64,000 bases of DNA, from positions 558,001 to 622,000 of the forward strand of contig JAVYIG010000035.1 in the NCBI GenBank assembly GCA_035222895.1, in the 5' to 3' direction. The position numbers were made by a program, and so were the translations under genes. The DNA is from Strongylocentrotus droebachiensis. Taxonomy: Eukaryota; Echinodermata; Echinoidea; Camarodonta; Strongylocentrotidae. The notes below the pieces were generated by a model. The model saw nothing but the letters and a program-made list of their open reading frames with translations, did not search any database and was not told where the DNA came from. Shown here piece after piece: positions 41,613-54,299 of the stretch (its first letter is position 1; every line of letters starts with the position of its first letter).

Positions 41613-42799
41613 GCCACTTCCCCTCGTCGTTAGACCCTCCCCCTCAATGCTAGACCAACCGTAGGTCGCTCTTCATTGTAATGAGACTTTTAAGATTTAT
41701 GCGGTAGATGCTCTTTCATCGTTTAGTCTAAGAAAATAGAAGTTACGCTCTTCAACGCTAATTGGAATTCCATGTTAACGTGATGCGTACCAATTAAAAG
41801 AAATGCATGTGTTAGACCAAGGACCTAATACGGATGGACATTCAACGTGATTCTTTCTTTGATCCAATGATAGTCGCCGCCTTCTGATTATGTGCGTCGT
41901 AATTTTAACAATAACGACTGCGTAAGCATTTTCGGTCATTGACAAAGGAGCAGTTTCCCTCTCTTGGGTTTTGTTTGGATGGTGTGCTCTGTAAGAGTGT
42001 GTCTTAAATAAAAGCATCCTCAATGGGGAGCAGCAAAGTTGAAAAACAGACGATTTTGGTGATATGAAATGTACTATTACTGATTCGCAAACTTTCGCGC
42101 ACACCTATGACCTTATAAAACAATTAGAAGGCCATGATCTGTATCAGCCCTGTACGTTGTAACTCTGGAATATTATGAGGAAATAGGGGAAACGGGATTT
42201 TAAATCACAACCAAAAAATCAAAAAATAACCTCTATCTGGTAATATCAACATGTTTTTCAAAATAAAATACATGTACAGTACACGGAACAACAATTTCCG
42301 ATTATAAGCCAGAACTGCACATCTATTTTCCATGATTTAGGCGAGTTATTATCTTCTGCGCATGTAGATTAACATGTGTAAAATCACTATCTTGATTCTG
42401 TCCCGGCTTTTTGGCGAAGAAACATGTAGGGAATGTTATTGAGACGACATTGACGGAGACAATCAATATGAATTCGTTAAGAAAACGATGAATGTCCATC
42501 CGTAATAGGTCCATGGTTAGACGGTGTATGGGTAACGTTACATCATTTCAAGAGACCGTCTTAAGCACATTGTTTAACGACATTATATGTAAACACCAGT
42601 TACATCTGTTACACGCATTCCAACGGGTTGTCGGTGAACTTGTACTTATTACTGTTTCGTGAAACGCTGCCCTCGGTAAATTTTACTGGCTTCGCCACAG
42701 ATGAAATCTCAAAAAATGCATAAGCGATCGCAAACGCTTTCAAAATATCAACATATAAGGCGCTTTTAATAGAAATGTGCGTCGTCGTTTGAAATATAC

Positions 42800-43020
42800 C
42801 CGGGGGGGGGGGGGGTACTCACATGTATCACGACATACGGGGGTGTGCCACTCAAATGGATCATTTTTTCACAAAAATATCCCTAAACATGGGTCCATTT
42901 TCCAAAATTTCCAAAATTTGCGTGTGTTTGGAGTTGCGAACGACCCTTAAAAATGGGTAGGGGTATAGAGGCTTCAGCGACACACCCCCGTCTAAACCAA
43001 ATCGGGGGGGGGGGGGATAT
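42800..43020. mobile_element. G-run-bounded repeat of the same style
   Basis: Begins with about 13 G then 'tactcac', holds the inverted pair 'acgggggtgtg' (about 42838) and 'cacacccccgt' (about 42981), and ends near a second G run at 43004-43016. Probably a relative of 41332-41612. Confidence 0.5.
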
Positions 43021-43354
43021 ACAAACAGTGCAAACAACAATGAGATGCTCCATATCTTGAAAGTATGAATTCAAGAAATATGATTATACTCTTAACATAA
43101 TGGATTTTTTCCGACATCGAAAGGAGATATGAATGCATAGCGGTTTTTTAGGAGAGAAAAAGGACAATTATATACCATATTATATTGAAACGTTGCTCAA
43201 AATGCGTACACATCTTTATCGAATGACAACTTGATGTATTTTTAATAATTTAACAAATATAAAAACAAGAAAGAAAAAGAAAAAAATACAGATATAATGG
43301 ATATTTTGATACGATTCAAAATTAAATTGTCTAACTTTAGTTTTCTTTTGGTTA

Positions 43355-44334
43355 TAACAAATAAGGTATCGAACGTCCTAAGAAAATAGCTCAACGCCTT
43401 ATCGGCATTGAATTACCACCTCTATCAGTATTGTTTGAAGATCGCTTATTGACTAAAATAACTTCTATTATGAAAGACCCATCACATCCACTATTTTCTT
43501 GTTTTACTTTTAACCGCTCAGGAATCCGCCTGCGTGTACCAATTACCCGTAAAGCCAGATACAGAAATTCTTTTATTCCAAATTCCATGCACATCTATAA
43601 AGCTCAAATAACACGAAGTTCTCAGCTGTAAGCGAAATAGTAGCGATAATAGCGATTATGACTATTTGTTAACTTTTTCTCTACTCACCCAGTAAAATAA
43701 ATTTGTAGGGATGGGTTGGAAAGTTTTCCACCTTATCACCTTTGTGGGTCAAAAACATCCGTTGTTCGGCTCTGCCGCTGATTTTTTTTTGCTGCTGATT
43801 TTTTTTCTTCTTTCTACACTATTATGGCCATGTATTTTCTGTCATGCATTTTAATCTGATTGGAAATTATGCCATCTCTCCTTCTCTATCTCTCCCCTTT
43901 CCCTTTTGACCCTTACCAACTCTCCCCATATTTCTCTCTTTTATCAGTCCTTCGAGCTTGAGCACTCTTTTTCTTTCTCTTTCTGCTCGTATTTCGATTG
44001 TGATGCTTCTACTATTCTACTTGTATATATTATTCACATTTAAAGTTCATACCTGAATTTATTCATGATGTGATACAAAATTGTATTTAAAATTCTTGCA
44101 TTATAAGTCATATACATTGTAACTGTCTTGTTATGTTTTGTGCTGAAAGCCGGAGGACCTTACCTGCTCACAGATTATTTTTTTTTAGAGTCTTGACGCC
44201 CTTCTGGCTTTCAGCACAAGACACCATGTTTTTTTGTCTTATGTTTTACATATTACATGTTACACCAATGCAAAACAAATTTCTGTATTATATATGGACC
44301 ATAAAATCTAGAATCTTGAATCTTGAATCTTAAA
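43355..44334 (+). mobile_element. 5'-truncated non-LTR retrotransposon with (GAATCTT)n tail
   Basis: A frame ending at 43631 reads RPKKIAQRLIGIELPPL, then HPLFSCFTFNRSGIRLRVP and YRNSFIPNSM, the usual last part of an ORF2 in Jockey/CR1-like or related elements. The 3' UTR holds a hairpin (44137-44222, 'tttgtgctgaaagcc' against 'ggctttcagcacaa') and ends in 'gaatcttgaatcttgaatct'. The RT catalytic region is missing. Confidence 0.72.
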
Positions 44335-45453
44335 TAAGTATGTCTACTTCAGGCAGCGATGATTGTGAACAATACAGAACCCTTTACAAATTGCCGAAAG
44401 GGGATATTACAAACATTAAGTGGGTTATTAGGTGTCACATTTATAGAATAGAGAAGTCAAAGGAGAGGCAAGTGCTAGCTTTTGAAAATCAATTGCAGTA
44501 ACCATTCTGTTAAATTTGTTTTCGCCTTGCACAACAACAGAAACCTTACAAGTGAGAAATAAGCGACTTATTTTTAAGTCTCTTTCTATCTGAAATTGAC
44601 ACCTGAGGGAAGAAAGGTGTGGGGAATAAAGAAGACAATCATAAGGATGGGAAATGGTCCATTTCCTCTCATAACTTGGAAGCATTTGAACAAAAGTAAC
44701 GATCTTGGTAGATTCGAACAAAGTAGTAAATTTATATTTAAGGAAAAAAACTAGGATCACTAAAACGCGAATGTGTTCGCTCATCCGAAAAGCTGCACGA
44801 ATTTGCGAAATTGAGTTTGCTGCCGCGCTAGCTAGCTCTCTCCCACCACAGCTCTCGCACCCCTCATTTGCATAAAGTAGAAAACTTCGCGTGGCGTACG
44901 CATTGCTTTTGACCAATCACATCAACTGATTTGTGGAAATGTCGCCATGACACCAAAACCGGGTTTTCATTGGTGCAATAACTAGCCAATCGCTGGAGAG
45001 TATTCGCTATGCCCTGGATATCACAGCGTTGGTGTCAGCATTTTGCTTCACTGAATAACCACGTGGGGATGTTCCTCATCAACACGATTCTGATTTGGAA
45101 CAATTTTTAATGGTAATTACGTCAAGTGCACATCCTTTTAAAGAAATAAAACTACATCTTTTTCTGTCACTAAGTGTTTAATCTCTAGTGCTAATTTTAT
45201 GACTAGTAACAGAAATACAACATTTTGCAATGGATTGACATAATGAAAGTGATCTTTTTATCACGAGATTGCTATAAGATTAGTCGAACGCAAGGTTCCA
45301 TTAAGAATATTGAAATGACAATAACATAATTATTTTCGTTAATATCATCGTGTCTGAATTCCATGGATAGTTTACAAATAACCACAGATGGCACCCCATC
45401 TCTCTCTCTCTCTCTCTCTCTCTCTTCCTCCTAACCTCCTCCTTCATATTCCC

Positions 45454-45502
<49 letters not shown>

Positions 45503-45527
45503 TCCTAACCTCCTCCTTCATATTCCC

Positions 45528-45573
<46 letters not shown>

Positions 45574-46098
45574 AACTCCCTTCTTCTTTTTCTTCTTCTT
45601 CTTCCTCCTCCTCCACTATCCCCCTCTCTTTCTCTCTTGCTCTCAATTGGAACGTTATGCCATTTACCCTTCAACGTTGATTAACACATTCTGTACACAA
45701 ATTCGACGATTTAAGTGAGAAACATTTCCACTTTAAAAAGTATTTACACAGGCTGCCCAACAGTATTCACACACAAAAACTTCTCATAACGATATACAAT
45801 ATTCATGTAACAGAAATACAGAACGTTAATGGCAAACAGAATTATATAACAGACCGATCCATCACTTTTGATGAATTTGTTAAACGTGATAAAATTAATA
45901 CTGATATTCAGTCAGTATGAAATCATAACATCTTATTTCATGTTAAATACTAGTTACTTCCGTTATATTATGCCTAGTTGAATCAAAAGATTGTAAGAAT
46001 GAATTTATTGAACCATTCACTACTTTTTAATAATATTTCGATAGCTTCAAATCTAGGTACCTATCAAGTTAAGATAAGATTTCTTTTTACTCACCGCC
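44335..46098. other. Non-coding stretch with CCAAT-rich patch and long (CT)n
   Basis: 44870-45010 has three CCAAT boxes in either direction in a CpG-richer patch. 45398-45640 is (CT)n broken by two copies of 'cttcctcctaacctcctcct'. No coding exon found. Confidence 0.5.
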
Positions 46099-46380
46099 TT
46101 TCTCGAAGAAGGTCAAGAAAACAGAAAACGAACGATTATTTTAATCAATGACTCCGACTCCCAAGAAAAAATGACAGTGGGCTTCAAAGGTGTTGCCTGT
46201 ATTCAGGATAAAATATGCGATGGAAAACTGGCGAGGTACCAAGCCGTGTCGGTCCCACCAAAGATCCAAATAACAAGTACCGAACCTGCTAGAGAGAACA
46301 AATCGCCTCTCCCCCTAAATATACTTGGAGACAAAATATGGCTTCTTCCCAACGGCCTTCAATCAAACTGAGTATTAAAG
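46099..46380 (-). promoter_or_regulatory. Possible 5' non-coding exon and promoter of the class C receptor
   Basis: Receptor exon 1 seems to have an acceptor at 40701-40702, which calls for an upstream exon. On the minus strand here a strong donor 'ggcg|gtgagt' lies at 46098, and NRF1-like 'tgcgcat'/'tgcgcag' motifs lie about 120 bp upstream (46500-46530). Both are only suggestive; the right-hand limit is arbitrary. Confidence 0.3.
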
Positions 46381-47087
46381 CTAGAGACTTCAACTTTTAG
46401 AGTATACAGGTGTGGCTTAATTTCTATACCTTTTGCATTTTGGGTTTATTATTGAACAATTTTGGTCCAGTCTGAGCAGTAGAGGTTAAAAGTAAAGCCT
46501 GCGCATCTTTTTGTGAGTTTGCGCAGTACACAAGCCTCTTAATAATCCATAAACGTATTTAAATTCATTCAACCAGTTATATGCGAAGTATTTCGGGCAT
46601 ATTTCAGGGATCGGATTCTCTGCCTAAAAAAAAAATCGTACGATTTCATTTGAAGCTTGATGAATCTCGAAATATCGCAACTCTTTGTATCGACAGAGTT
46701 ATGTTTATCATAATATTAGTGGAATGCATGGTGAGTTTAAGACCCCAAAAATGTTAGACCCCTCTGACCGCCATACTCAAATCTTACATTCAAATCACTC
46801 TACTGAAGTTAGTTTGACAAGTTAGTACTACTGTAAACTAGGTTGTATTATTATTTGTAACCAACCTTTACACAAACCCCATGTTACATTTATATCAGTT
46901 TTGTCCTTTGTAGATTGATGAAACATTTCTCGAAATTTATTTTTTATATTTTTTAAGTAGGTCGGTCTTGTTCAATGTATCGAACAATAACATGATTTAA
47001 AAGCATCTAAAGGGCACTGTTATCGGTAACTTCGGAATACAAGACAACTAGGCAATCAGCGAGTCTGGAAACGCTTTGCTGTAAACA

Positions 47088-47297
47088 ATGGCAGTCGGCA
47101 ACATCAAAAGCTATACATATACTTTTGTTTGCGGGAATACATGTCTCGCCCAGCAAGCTATCTACGATAAATTGACTGAAGAAAAAGTGTTTGAAACAGC
47201 CTTAAAACTTTCATTAAGTGTTTCTGCTGTGCGCCCCAAAGTTAAATTTGGAGAAGTTAACCAATTTAAAAATTACGTCGATGAAAACATCGAATAA
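47088..47297 (+). CDS. Unrecognised small open frame, 69 aa
   Basis: ATG in a good context ('aacaatgg'); encodes MAVGNIKSYTYTFVCG and ends DENIE. Composition is protein-like, with no low complexity. A retrotransposon-like 3' end follows 300 bp later (47600-47745), so it may belong to a mobile element, a lone small gene or chance. No family recognised. Confidence 0.3.
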   Translation: MAVGNIKSYTYTFVCGNTCLAQQAIYDKLTEEKVFETALKLSLSVSAVRPKVKFGEVNQFKNYVDENIE

Positions 47298-47599
47298 GCC
47301 TACAGAAAAACTCGGAACTACGCTAAAATATATGAATATACGATTATAAAGTTATCCTAGAGTATTTTCTTGTCAAGTTATTTTTCATCTAAAAATTTCC
47401 TTTTTTCGAATAACGAACCGTATAATTTTTCCATTTAGGCGATATTTAATTTGTCGTAAGGAAAAACATCATGCATTTAGCTGATCGCAAATATTTTTCA
47501 CTGGTTTTAGATAACAATTGTACAGGTTCCAGAGAGATATTGGGTTTCATGTTATTTCAGTAATTAGAATATAATGATATTTCAGCAGTCCCTTCCATG

Positions 47600-47745
47600 A
47601 CCACCCTGCTTAATATGCCTGTTGTACACTGTGGACCAATTACAATTATATTGTTAAGTTTTATTGTTTACTATGTACAATGCAATCCCGTGTATTTTAT
47701 TTTATTTATTGGAAATGGAAATAAACGAAATGAAATGAAATAATT
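47600..47745 (+). mobile_element. Retrotransposon-type 3' end with (GAAAT)n tail
   Basis: 'tactatgtacaatgcaatcc' and 'ttattggaaatggaaataaa' then repeated 'gaaat'. A similar tail in the other orientation is at 57085-57160. Confidence 0.5.
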
Positions 47746-48179
47746 CAGTTCAGTTCAATTCCATTCCGGTGACAGTGACATAATTTAGTACAGAGGTTGC
47801 GAGTTTTGTAATAGGAGAAAGGGCGTACTTCTGTGCTTGTTCCCCTTCTCTCAAACACCCCTTCCCTCTCTCTCTCTCTCTCTCTATGTCTTTCTGTATG
47901 CGTTTCTTTCTGTCTATCTATCTTTCTAACTATCTGACTCTCTCTCTCTCTCTCTCTCTATTATTCGACTCTCCACTCTCCACTCTCCCTCAACCCCCGC
48001 TCTCCCCCCTCTCTCTCTCTTTTAAAAAAATCTTAAGGGGAGCAAGTTTATCCATGATTCATTTATTTGATTTGATTGATTTTTTTTAGCATGGGAGTGG
48101 CTGAGAAGATGCAATTCTATTGTGATAGGTCAATGATTTGCTTCTTCTCCAGCTGCGTATCTTTCCGACGTCATCCATT

Positions 48180-48540
48180 CGGGGTAAACCTCGCAATATG
48201 CATTGAAGGACCGCTACTCATAACGTGGAACTTCCTATACGTGAAGGACCGCTATTTATAAAACGGAAAGGGGGTCACTTTTTATAAAGGCATAAGGACC
48301 ATTATCAATGTGAGATGAGGGTCGCTATTCATAATTCACATTTAGGGTCATTACTCTAAGGACCGCTATTCATAATACGAGAAAAGGGGTCGCTTATTCA
48401 TGAATAGGTACCCCTATGAATAACGACCCCAATGTTGTATTATTAATAGCGACCCTCTTCTCATATTATGAATAGCGGTCCTTACGAATATGACCCTTTT
48501 TCAAATTATGAATAGCGGTCCTTATGAATAGCGAGCGGAT
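48180..48540. repeat. Fold-back array of 'gaccgctattcataat' units
   Basis: At least five units run forward (about 48207-48390), then at least four run in the inverted form 'attatgaatagcggtcctta' (about 48400-48535). The centre is near 48405 ('cattcatgaatag'). No protein. Confidence 0.8.
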
Positions 48541-48574
48541 CCCATCCCTTCACGCCCCCATCTTGTTTTGTGCA

Positions 48575-48812
48575 ACCCGTTCCTTTGTCGGTAGAGCAGT
48601 GGTCTCGTAATCCGGTGACCCGGGTTCGAAACCAAGTCGATGCGCTAGTGCCATTTGGTAAGGCATTAATCCTCATTACCAGGTCCCTCGGAGAGGACCT
48701 ACATTTAAAGCCGTCGGCCGTCTGGTTGCTTACTAACAAGCATTTATGCTTTCTTAGCAGTCAGGTAAAATAACCACCACCACCATCACCACCACCACCA
48801 CCACCACCGCCA
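48575..48812 (+). mobile_element. tRNA-derived SINE with (ACC)n tail
   Basis: A tRNA-like head with box A 'gtcggtagagcagtgg' (about 48588) and box B 'ggttcgaaacc' (48623-48633), then a body with 'ggtaaggcattaatcctc' and 'aaagccgtcgg', and a tail of ACC repeats (48773-48812). The head cannot close a full cloverleaf by eye, so it is not called as a working tRNA gene. Confidence 0.82.
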
Positions 48813-50200
48813 CTGTGAGTGAGATGAATTTGTCAGATATACTAAATATCTAAATGATTTTATTTTTTTTAATGGAAAAATCAAACCATTTGATTCGGAG
48901 TATTCGTTATATTAAGACTACATCCATCCGATTTCTTGGCACCTACCTACTTCCAAGTCCATCAAACAAAACAAAGTGCAAAGAACTTCAAAGTTATGAA
49001 ATTTCCAAATTGGTAGATAGACGTGTGAAGCCGTACCACCCCTCCTTTCATAAGTGTCTTTTCTCTCTCAACATCCCTCTAAGGCAAATACCCCATCCTA
49101 TTCTCTTCTTGTCACGGCTCTCATTTGTCACTGGTAAGAAAATGGGGATGGGCGACCATTTGTCACCGCTCACTTCTATATTAGTTTTTCCCTTTGTGAT
49201 AAACACAAACTTACTTGAAGGGTAATTATCAAATGATTTACGATCTGGAAAGAAACAGGACGTAGGTTATTTCATGAAGATGGTAGCAAGTAAAACAAGT
49301 TGCCACAAGCCGAAAAGTTAATTGACTTTAATACACGATGTATTTGTATACGGTAGTGGCAGGTTTAACGAGGTGAAATACTGTCATACTTTGTTATTAG
49401 ATTCTTAAGATTGAAGGAAAAAAACTGGGACCATTTCCAAATCACTGAAACACGCGGGCATTGACACTTTAATGCATGATCATGAGCACTAGTTTTTATA
49501 AAAGATATCAAGATTTCAGATGTAGACGAGAAAAATTATACATTTCAGTCAACGCTTTCGACCTGCATGTTTTCTAACGTTCCCGTTCTTCCATCTATTG
49601 CCCATTTATCATGCAAATACAGTTTGCGAATTTTCACATATAGAAAAATTCAGATTCAGTTTCCTTCAGAAAAAAATTGTAATTGTCTTAAATCCAAATA
49701 ATAATAAAAACACATCATCATGACCCTACTGAAACTTATTTCTATCCATTCACAGAAGTTAATCTATTTGTATACTCCAAACTTTGTTACGCCTCCTCTT
49801 TGCGGTTTTCATATAATAAATATATAAACATAAAAATCTACTACGCTACTATCTGACAAACTTTTGGGGTTTTACTACGAGGTAAAACTGGCATGTTGCC
49901 AGTTGAATGATTCAATCATCATCTCTTGTATAACTCTGTGCAGAAAGTTCGTTGAAGGTATTCTTGTCTTAGGCTAAACATATCCTTCCGTCATACTATC
50001 TTATTTCATGTAATGAAATGAAACAGGAAACCATTTGCATGAATTATTATGGAATGCTCAGAATTCTATCTCCTGATGATAAATTGACTATGCATAGGAC
50101 TAATAAGTGACTGAGGAAGGGGTGCAGCAACACCCACCCCCTTCCCATCCATCCGAGAATGTTTAAGTTACCAAAATTGGGCAACCGCCATCTGATATTC
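48813..50200. other. Non-coding stretch
   Basis: AT-rich, no exon, repeat or RNA gene that I can support. The 123-codon frame at 48854 has no domain or splice support. Confidence 0.5.
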
Positions 50201-50499
50201 AGGCAGCGTTGCTCTTATATTGGGGCACCAAACGACCGAGTCTAGTTTTAATGTAAGTGTGTTATGTAGTATATATTCATGATATAATTGACTTACCAGT
50301 AAAGAAAATTATTTTTGTATACAAACTCAAAGACGCATACTTTCTCCCATTCCTTACTTTATACAACTTCTGAATTCAACTTCTTAGTTATGCCCTCATA
50401 TGTTAGCTCTTGCTGGTACCGTTTGTATCCTGTATACCATTGTGAAGTTTTAAATGTTAATTAAATATTGCATAATGATTGTGTCAAGCATTAGTATTG

Positions 50500-51430
50500 T
50501 GATCTCTCAAAGCTGTTTTAATTTGTTTTTAATTTGAATTCCACGTCCTTTCACTAGAAATGATAGAATTATATATAATTATTTATGGTAATTGTATATC
50601 ATCATTTATGGTATATTTTAAAAACGTTGTGTACTTCATAGTATTTTGTTCGTGCTCAAATTTTGGACGGTTTATGTTTCATGAACTCACCTCTTTGGCT
50701 TTTGATTTGTAATTACTTATGTATAATTATACTCATCACCCCCGTTAGTACTGATGGTTTAAACTTTAAAAACATTGTATTACTTTACATACTTGTATCA
50801 CTTTGAATTGGTAGAACCCTGTTTATTTTATTTAGTACTTATTTAATTTGTTTTTAATTTGAATTTTAAGTCCATCAAACAATTAGCTCTGTCACGTTTA
50901 ATGTGATAACCTTTTATACTAGAATCCATTAATGTTATTATTTAGTGTTAAAATTGAATCTAATTGTGTTTTCACCGGCAATGATAGAATTATGTATAAT
51001 TATTTATGCTGTATTCTATAAAAACGTTATATTCTTCATAGTATTTTGCTCTTGCTCAGACTTTGGACGGTTTATGTATTATGTTCCTTAACTCACCTCT
51101 TTTGCTTTTGATATGTAATTGTTATTTATAGTACGTTTAGATGTCAAGGATATAATTTGCTATTTCTTGCTGAACTTCTTAGGTTTTTAACATTGTAATT
51201 TGATTTAGTAGGCTATATATTAAGTCTCTTTTTTTTTTCTTTTTTTTTTTTAAAATATTTTTTTACTTATTAATGATTTAATTTATCCATGTTTTTTTTT
51301 TTCTACCTTGTTATATATTTTTTCATGCATTTTATATTGTAAACTGACTTGTTTAGTCTTCGGACTTTTTAATCAGTATTTTTCTTGAATAATACCAAAT
51401 ATCTATCCATCTATTTATCTATCTATTTAA
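50500..51430 (+). mobile_element. AT-rich retroelement-like 3' region with ~330 bp internal duplication and (ATCT)n tail
   Basis: 'ttggacggtttatgt', 'aactcacctctttggctttt' and 'aatgatagaattat' occur at about 50510-50730 and again at about 50845-51120. The end 'tttagtcttcggactttt' is followed by (ATCT)n (51400-51427), as at the 3' end of a non-LTR element. No RT coding remains. Confidence 0.5.
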
Positions 51431-52435
51431 AATTTCGCTCGCTCGTTAAATTTAGAAACTGGAGGGTTTTTTATCGGAGGATGAGACATCAGTCGCCCCT
51501 GACTATGCTAGATCCACACGCATTATCTATGCTTTATTGTTATATATTTCCTTCAAGATCTCTATCTTTTTATACAGATTTCTATATGTTTATAAACACT
51601 ATCAATAGCATTTTAGACAACCGCCAAATAGTCAACAACAAAATATATATCGATAAAATCCAAAGTTATTTCTGCGCCGATTCACAAATTTAAAGTAGGT
51701 CTTTTGTAGATTGGCAGAAAAGAAGCAGAAAATAAGCTCAATTGTGATATTTCGTAACACTGGAATAGTTTGACAGAATGCATTGTCAGCTTTAATACGG
51801 ATTATTGCGAGAGATATTGGCATATTTTCCACCTATAATTTATGGGTTTGTCATTGCTAATGGTGCGTCATTGTATTCATTTTTTATCGTAGAGATAGCA
51901 TCAAGCGCTTAAAGGCAATATTCGTTGCATCATTCCCTTTCAATGTCGTGCTTTTCTGTGGTTTTATGTATTACATTTTCTACTATTATATGACTCCATG
52001 TTGTTGTCGTTGTTAAAGTAAATAACAATCAATCATTCAGTTTTGGCACGCAAAAATCGATTTGTCAATTGCCTTAATATTGCAAGCATGAATAGAGGAT
52101 AGAAGCATCTATTATTCGAGTTAAATTCTCTGGCAGCCTTTTTTATCGAATTTCTAGGATTAGATCCCCATTTTAATACTGTTACTGTTCCCTCCAAAAG
52201 TATAATTTTATTTCTTTTACAAATGTAGTTACATTTAATGAGCCCCTATCAGGTATGATAGCTTGTGTCATAACAGTTTATTAGTTTGAACATGTGAATA
52301 GTTTTGTCTGCACTGAAATTCACATTTCATTACTGTAATACATGTACTGTCTTTGATATTTGTGATGTAGGAAGCATTGATTTACCCAAATCGATATTTT
52401 TGTCCTCTTTATTAAATTAATCACAGTAATGATGA

Positions 52436-52738
52436 AGATAGGGTGAACAGGAGGAGGAGGAGGGGAAGGAGAACGGGAAAACATAAAGGTCGAAGAGAAG
52501 AAGGGTGATGAAAACAAGACGGGAGAGAAGAAACAGCTGGAGAAGGAAGAAAAGAACAAGGAGAAGGAGAGGAAAAAGAATAAGAAGAGCAAGGAGGAGA
52601 AATACGAAGAGCAGGAGAAACGGGAGGAGAAATTGAGGAAACGGGGAGGGAGAAAAACTAGAAAGGAGGAGAAGGAGGACGAATAGAAGAACGCGGATGA
52701 AATTAGGAGGAGAGGACTTACGACAAAAAAAAAAGGTA
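52436..52738. repeat. 300 bp polypurine (GGA/GAA) tract
   Basis: Almost only purines on the plus strand, a possible triplex (H-DNA) former. The open frames on the other strand are low complexity. Confidence 0.88.
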
Positions 52739-53344
52739 AAGATCCTAGACATGAAATGATGTACATGTCTTTGATGTATATATCTGGTAAAGAAAGTTCC
52801 AAGAGAAAGATAGAAACAAAAACCGCCAGAATATATATATATATATAAATATCATATAAATATTAATAATAAACAGCAACCATAGAAACAAAATGGAAAT
52901 GGAATACTGTTACTAGTAGTTCAATTCTAGATAAACATGTAGGTCGGGTTACGGGAACAATCCATTTGGATATGGATTTATTTTCATTAGAATAATATAT
53001 TTTATAAAGGGAAATTATTTTTAGATCATTTTTGGGGGCTACATGTCATACGTGTCCTCTTCTGAATGCGAGGCCAGAAAAATATACCTGCTGGCGATCC
53101 ATTGATTTATAACAGCAGTCATGAAGAAGAGAATTAAGAAAAGAACTAGGTCCGGTTAAAGTATTCATTGAATGATTTATCGGGGCTTATGAAGTAAATG
53201 ATGTTATACAGTTCCTTGTATTATTTATTTATGTGATAAATTCAGGTGTACTCTATTTTGATAATGTGACACACCAACTATTAAACAAAGATATGAGACA
53301 AGGGGGGTAATGGTAAAGTATGGCCTTGCTTAACTTTTTGATGT

Positions 53345-53940
53345 GTCAGCGAAGAAATGATGTTGAAGATGGTGGTGATGATGATGATGATAGCGATGGT
53401 GATGTTTGTGATGGTAATGATGATGATGGTAATGATGGTGGTGATGATGATAATGATAATCGTGATATTGGTGATGATGACATGATGACGATGACAACGA
53501 CCATGATAATGATGATGATGGTGGTGGTGATGATGATGATGATGATGATGACGGTTATGATAATGATGACGACATAGTAATGATGTTGTTGATGATGATG
53601 GTGATGATGATGATAGTGATGATGATAATGATGATGGTGATAATGATGATAATGATGATGATTATGGTGATGATGATGATGATGATGGTGGTGGTGATGA
53701 TAATGATTATTATGATATTGGTGATGATGATGTTGATGATGATGAAAATATTGATGGCGGTGGTGATAAAGTTAATAATGATGATGATGGTGATGATGAT
53801 GATGGTGATGATGATGATAATAGTTATGATGATGATAAAAACATATGATGAAAGGGATTATGGGGGAAAAGATTGTGATAATGGTGGTGGGGATGATGAT
53901 GAAGACGATGGCAGTTTCAATGATGATGATAACAATGAAT
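53345..53940. repeat. (GAT)n-type microsatellite, ~600 bp
   Basis: Imperfect 'gatgat' and 'gatgataat' triplets. Reading frames give runs of Asp, Met or His and are artefacts. Confidence 0.93.
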
Positions 53941-54299
53941 ACCGGTATATGTTCTTTGGCACATACACACAAAAAAAGCAAGATACACATCTTTTCATTT
54001 ACTTTTCATGTGAATGATTTTTAATTTATGACATGGTACATCAGAGATATGTACAAATAGAGATAAGTGAAATTTTAAAAGGCTTACATTGACTGTCGTG
54101 AAATCAACACAATATCAATAAAAACATATGGAAAACTATAATTACAATCATTAAAAAAAATCATACTGCAGTTATACATCCCTTCTCTGTTTTTTACATA
54201 TATATACATGTAGCTCTATCTAATTAAAATAAATATAAAAAGTAGCTTAGAGAGGAAATAACTTATTATGTGTATACCTTTTGTCCAGTATAAAATATC

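Noticed and set aside
45388-45684. Ser/Leu-rich and Arg/Glu-rich frames on both strands
   Set aside because: (CT)n tract; no conserved protein.
48575-48650. tRNA gene
   Set aside because: Box A and box B are present, but the flanks do not pair as an acceptor stem and the unit continues into a SINE body with an (ACC)n tail.
53320-54017. Asp-, Met- and His-rich open frames
   Set aside because: Products of the (GAT)n microsatellite in different phases.
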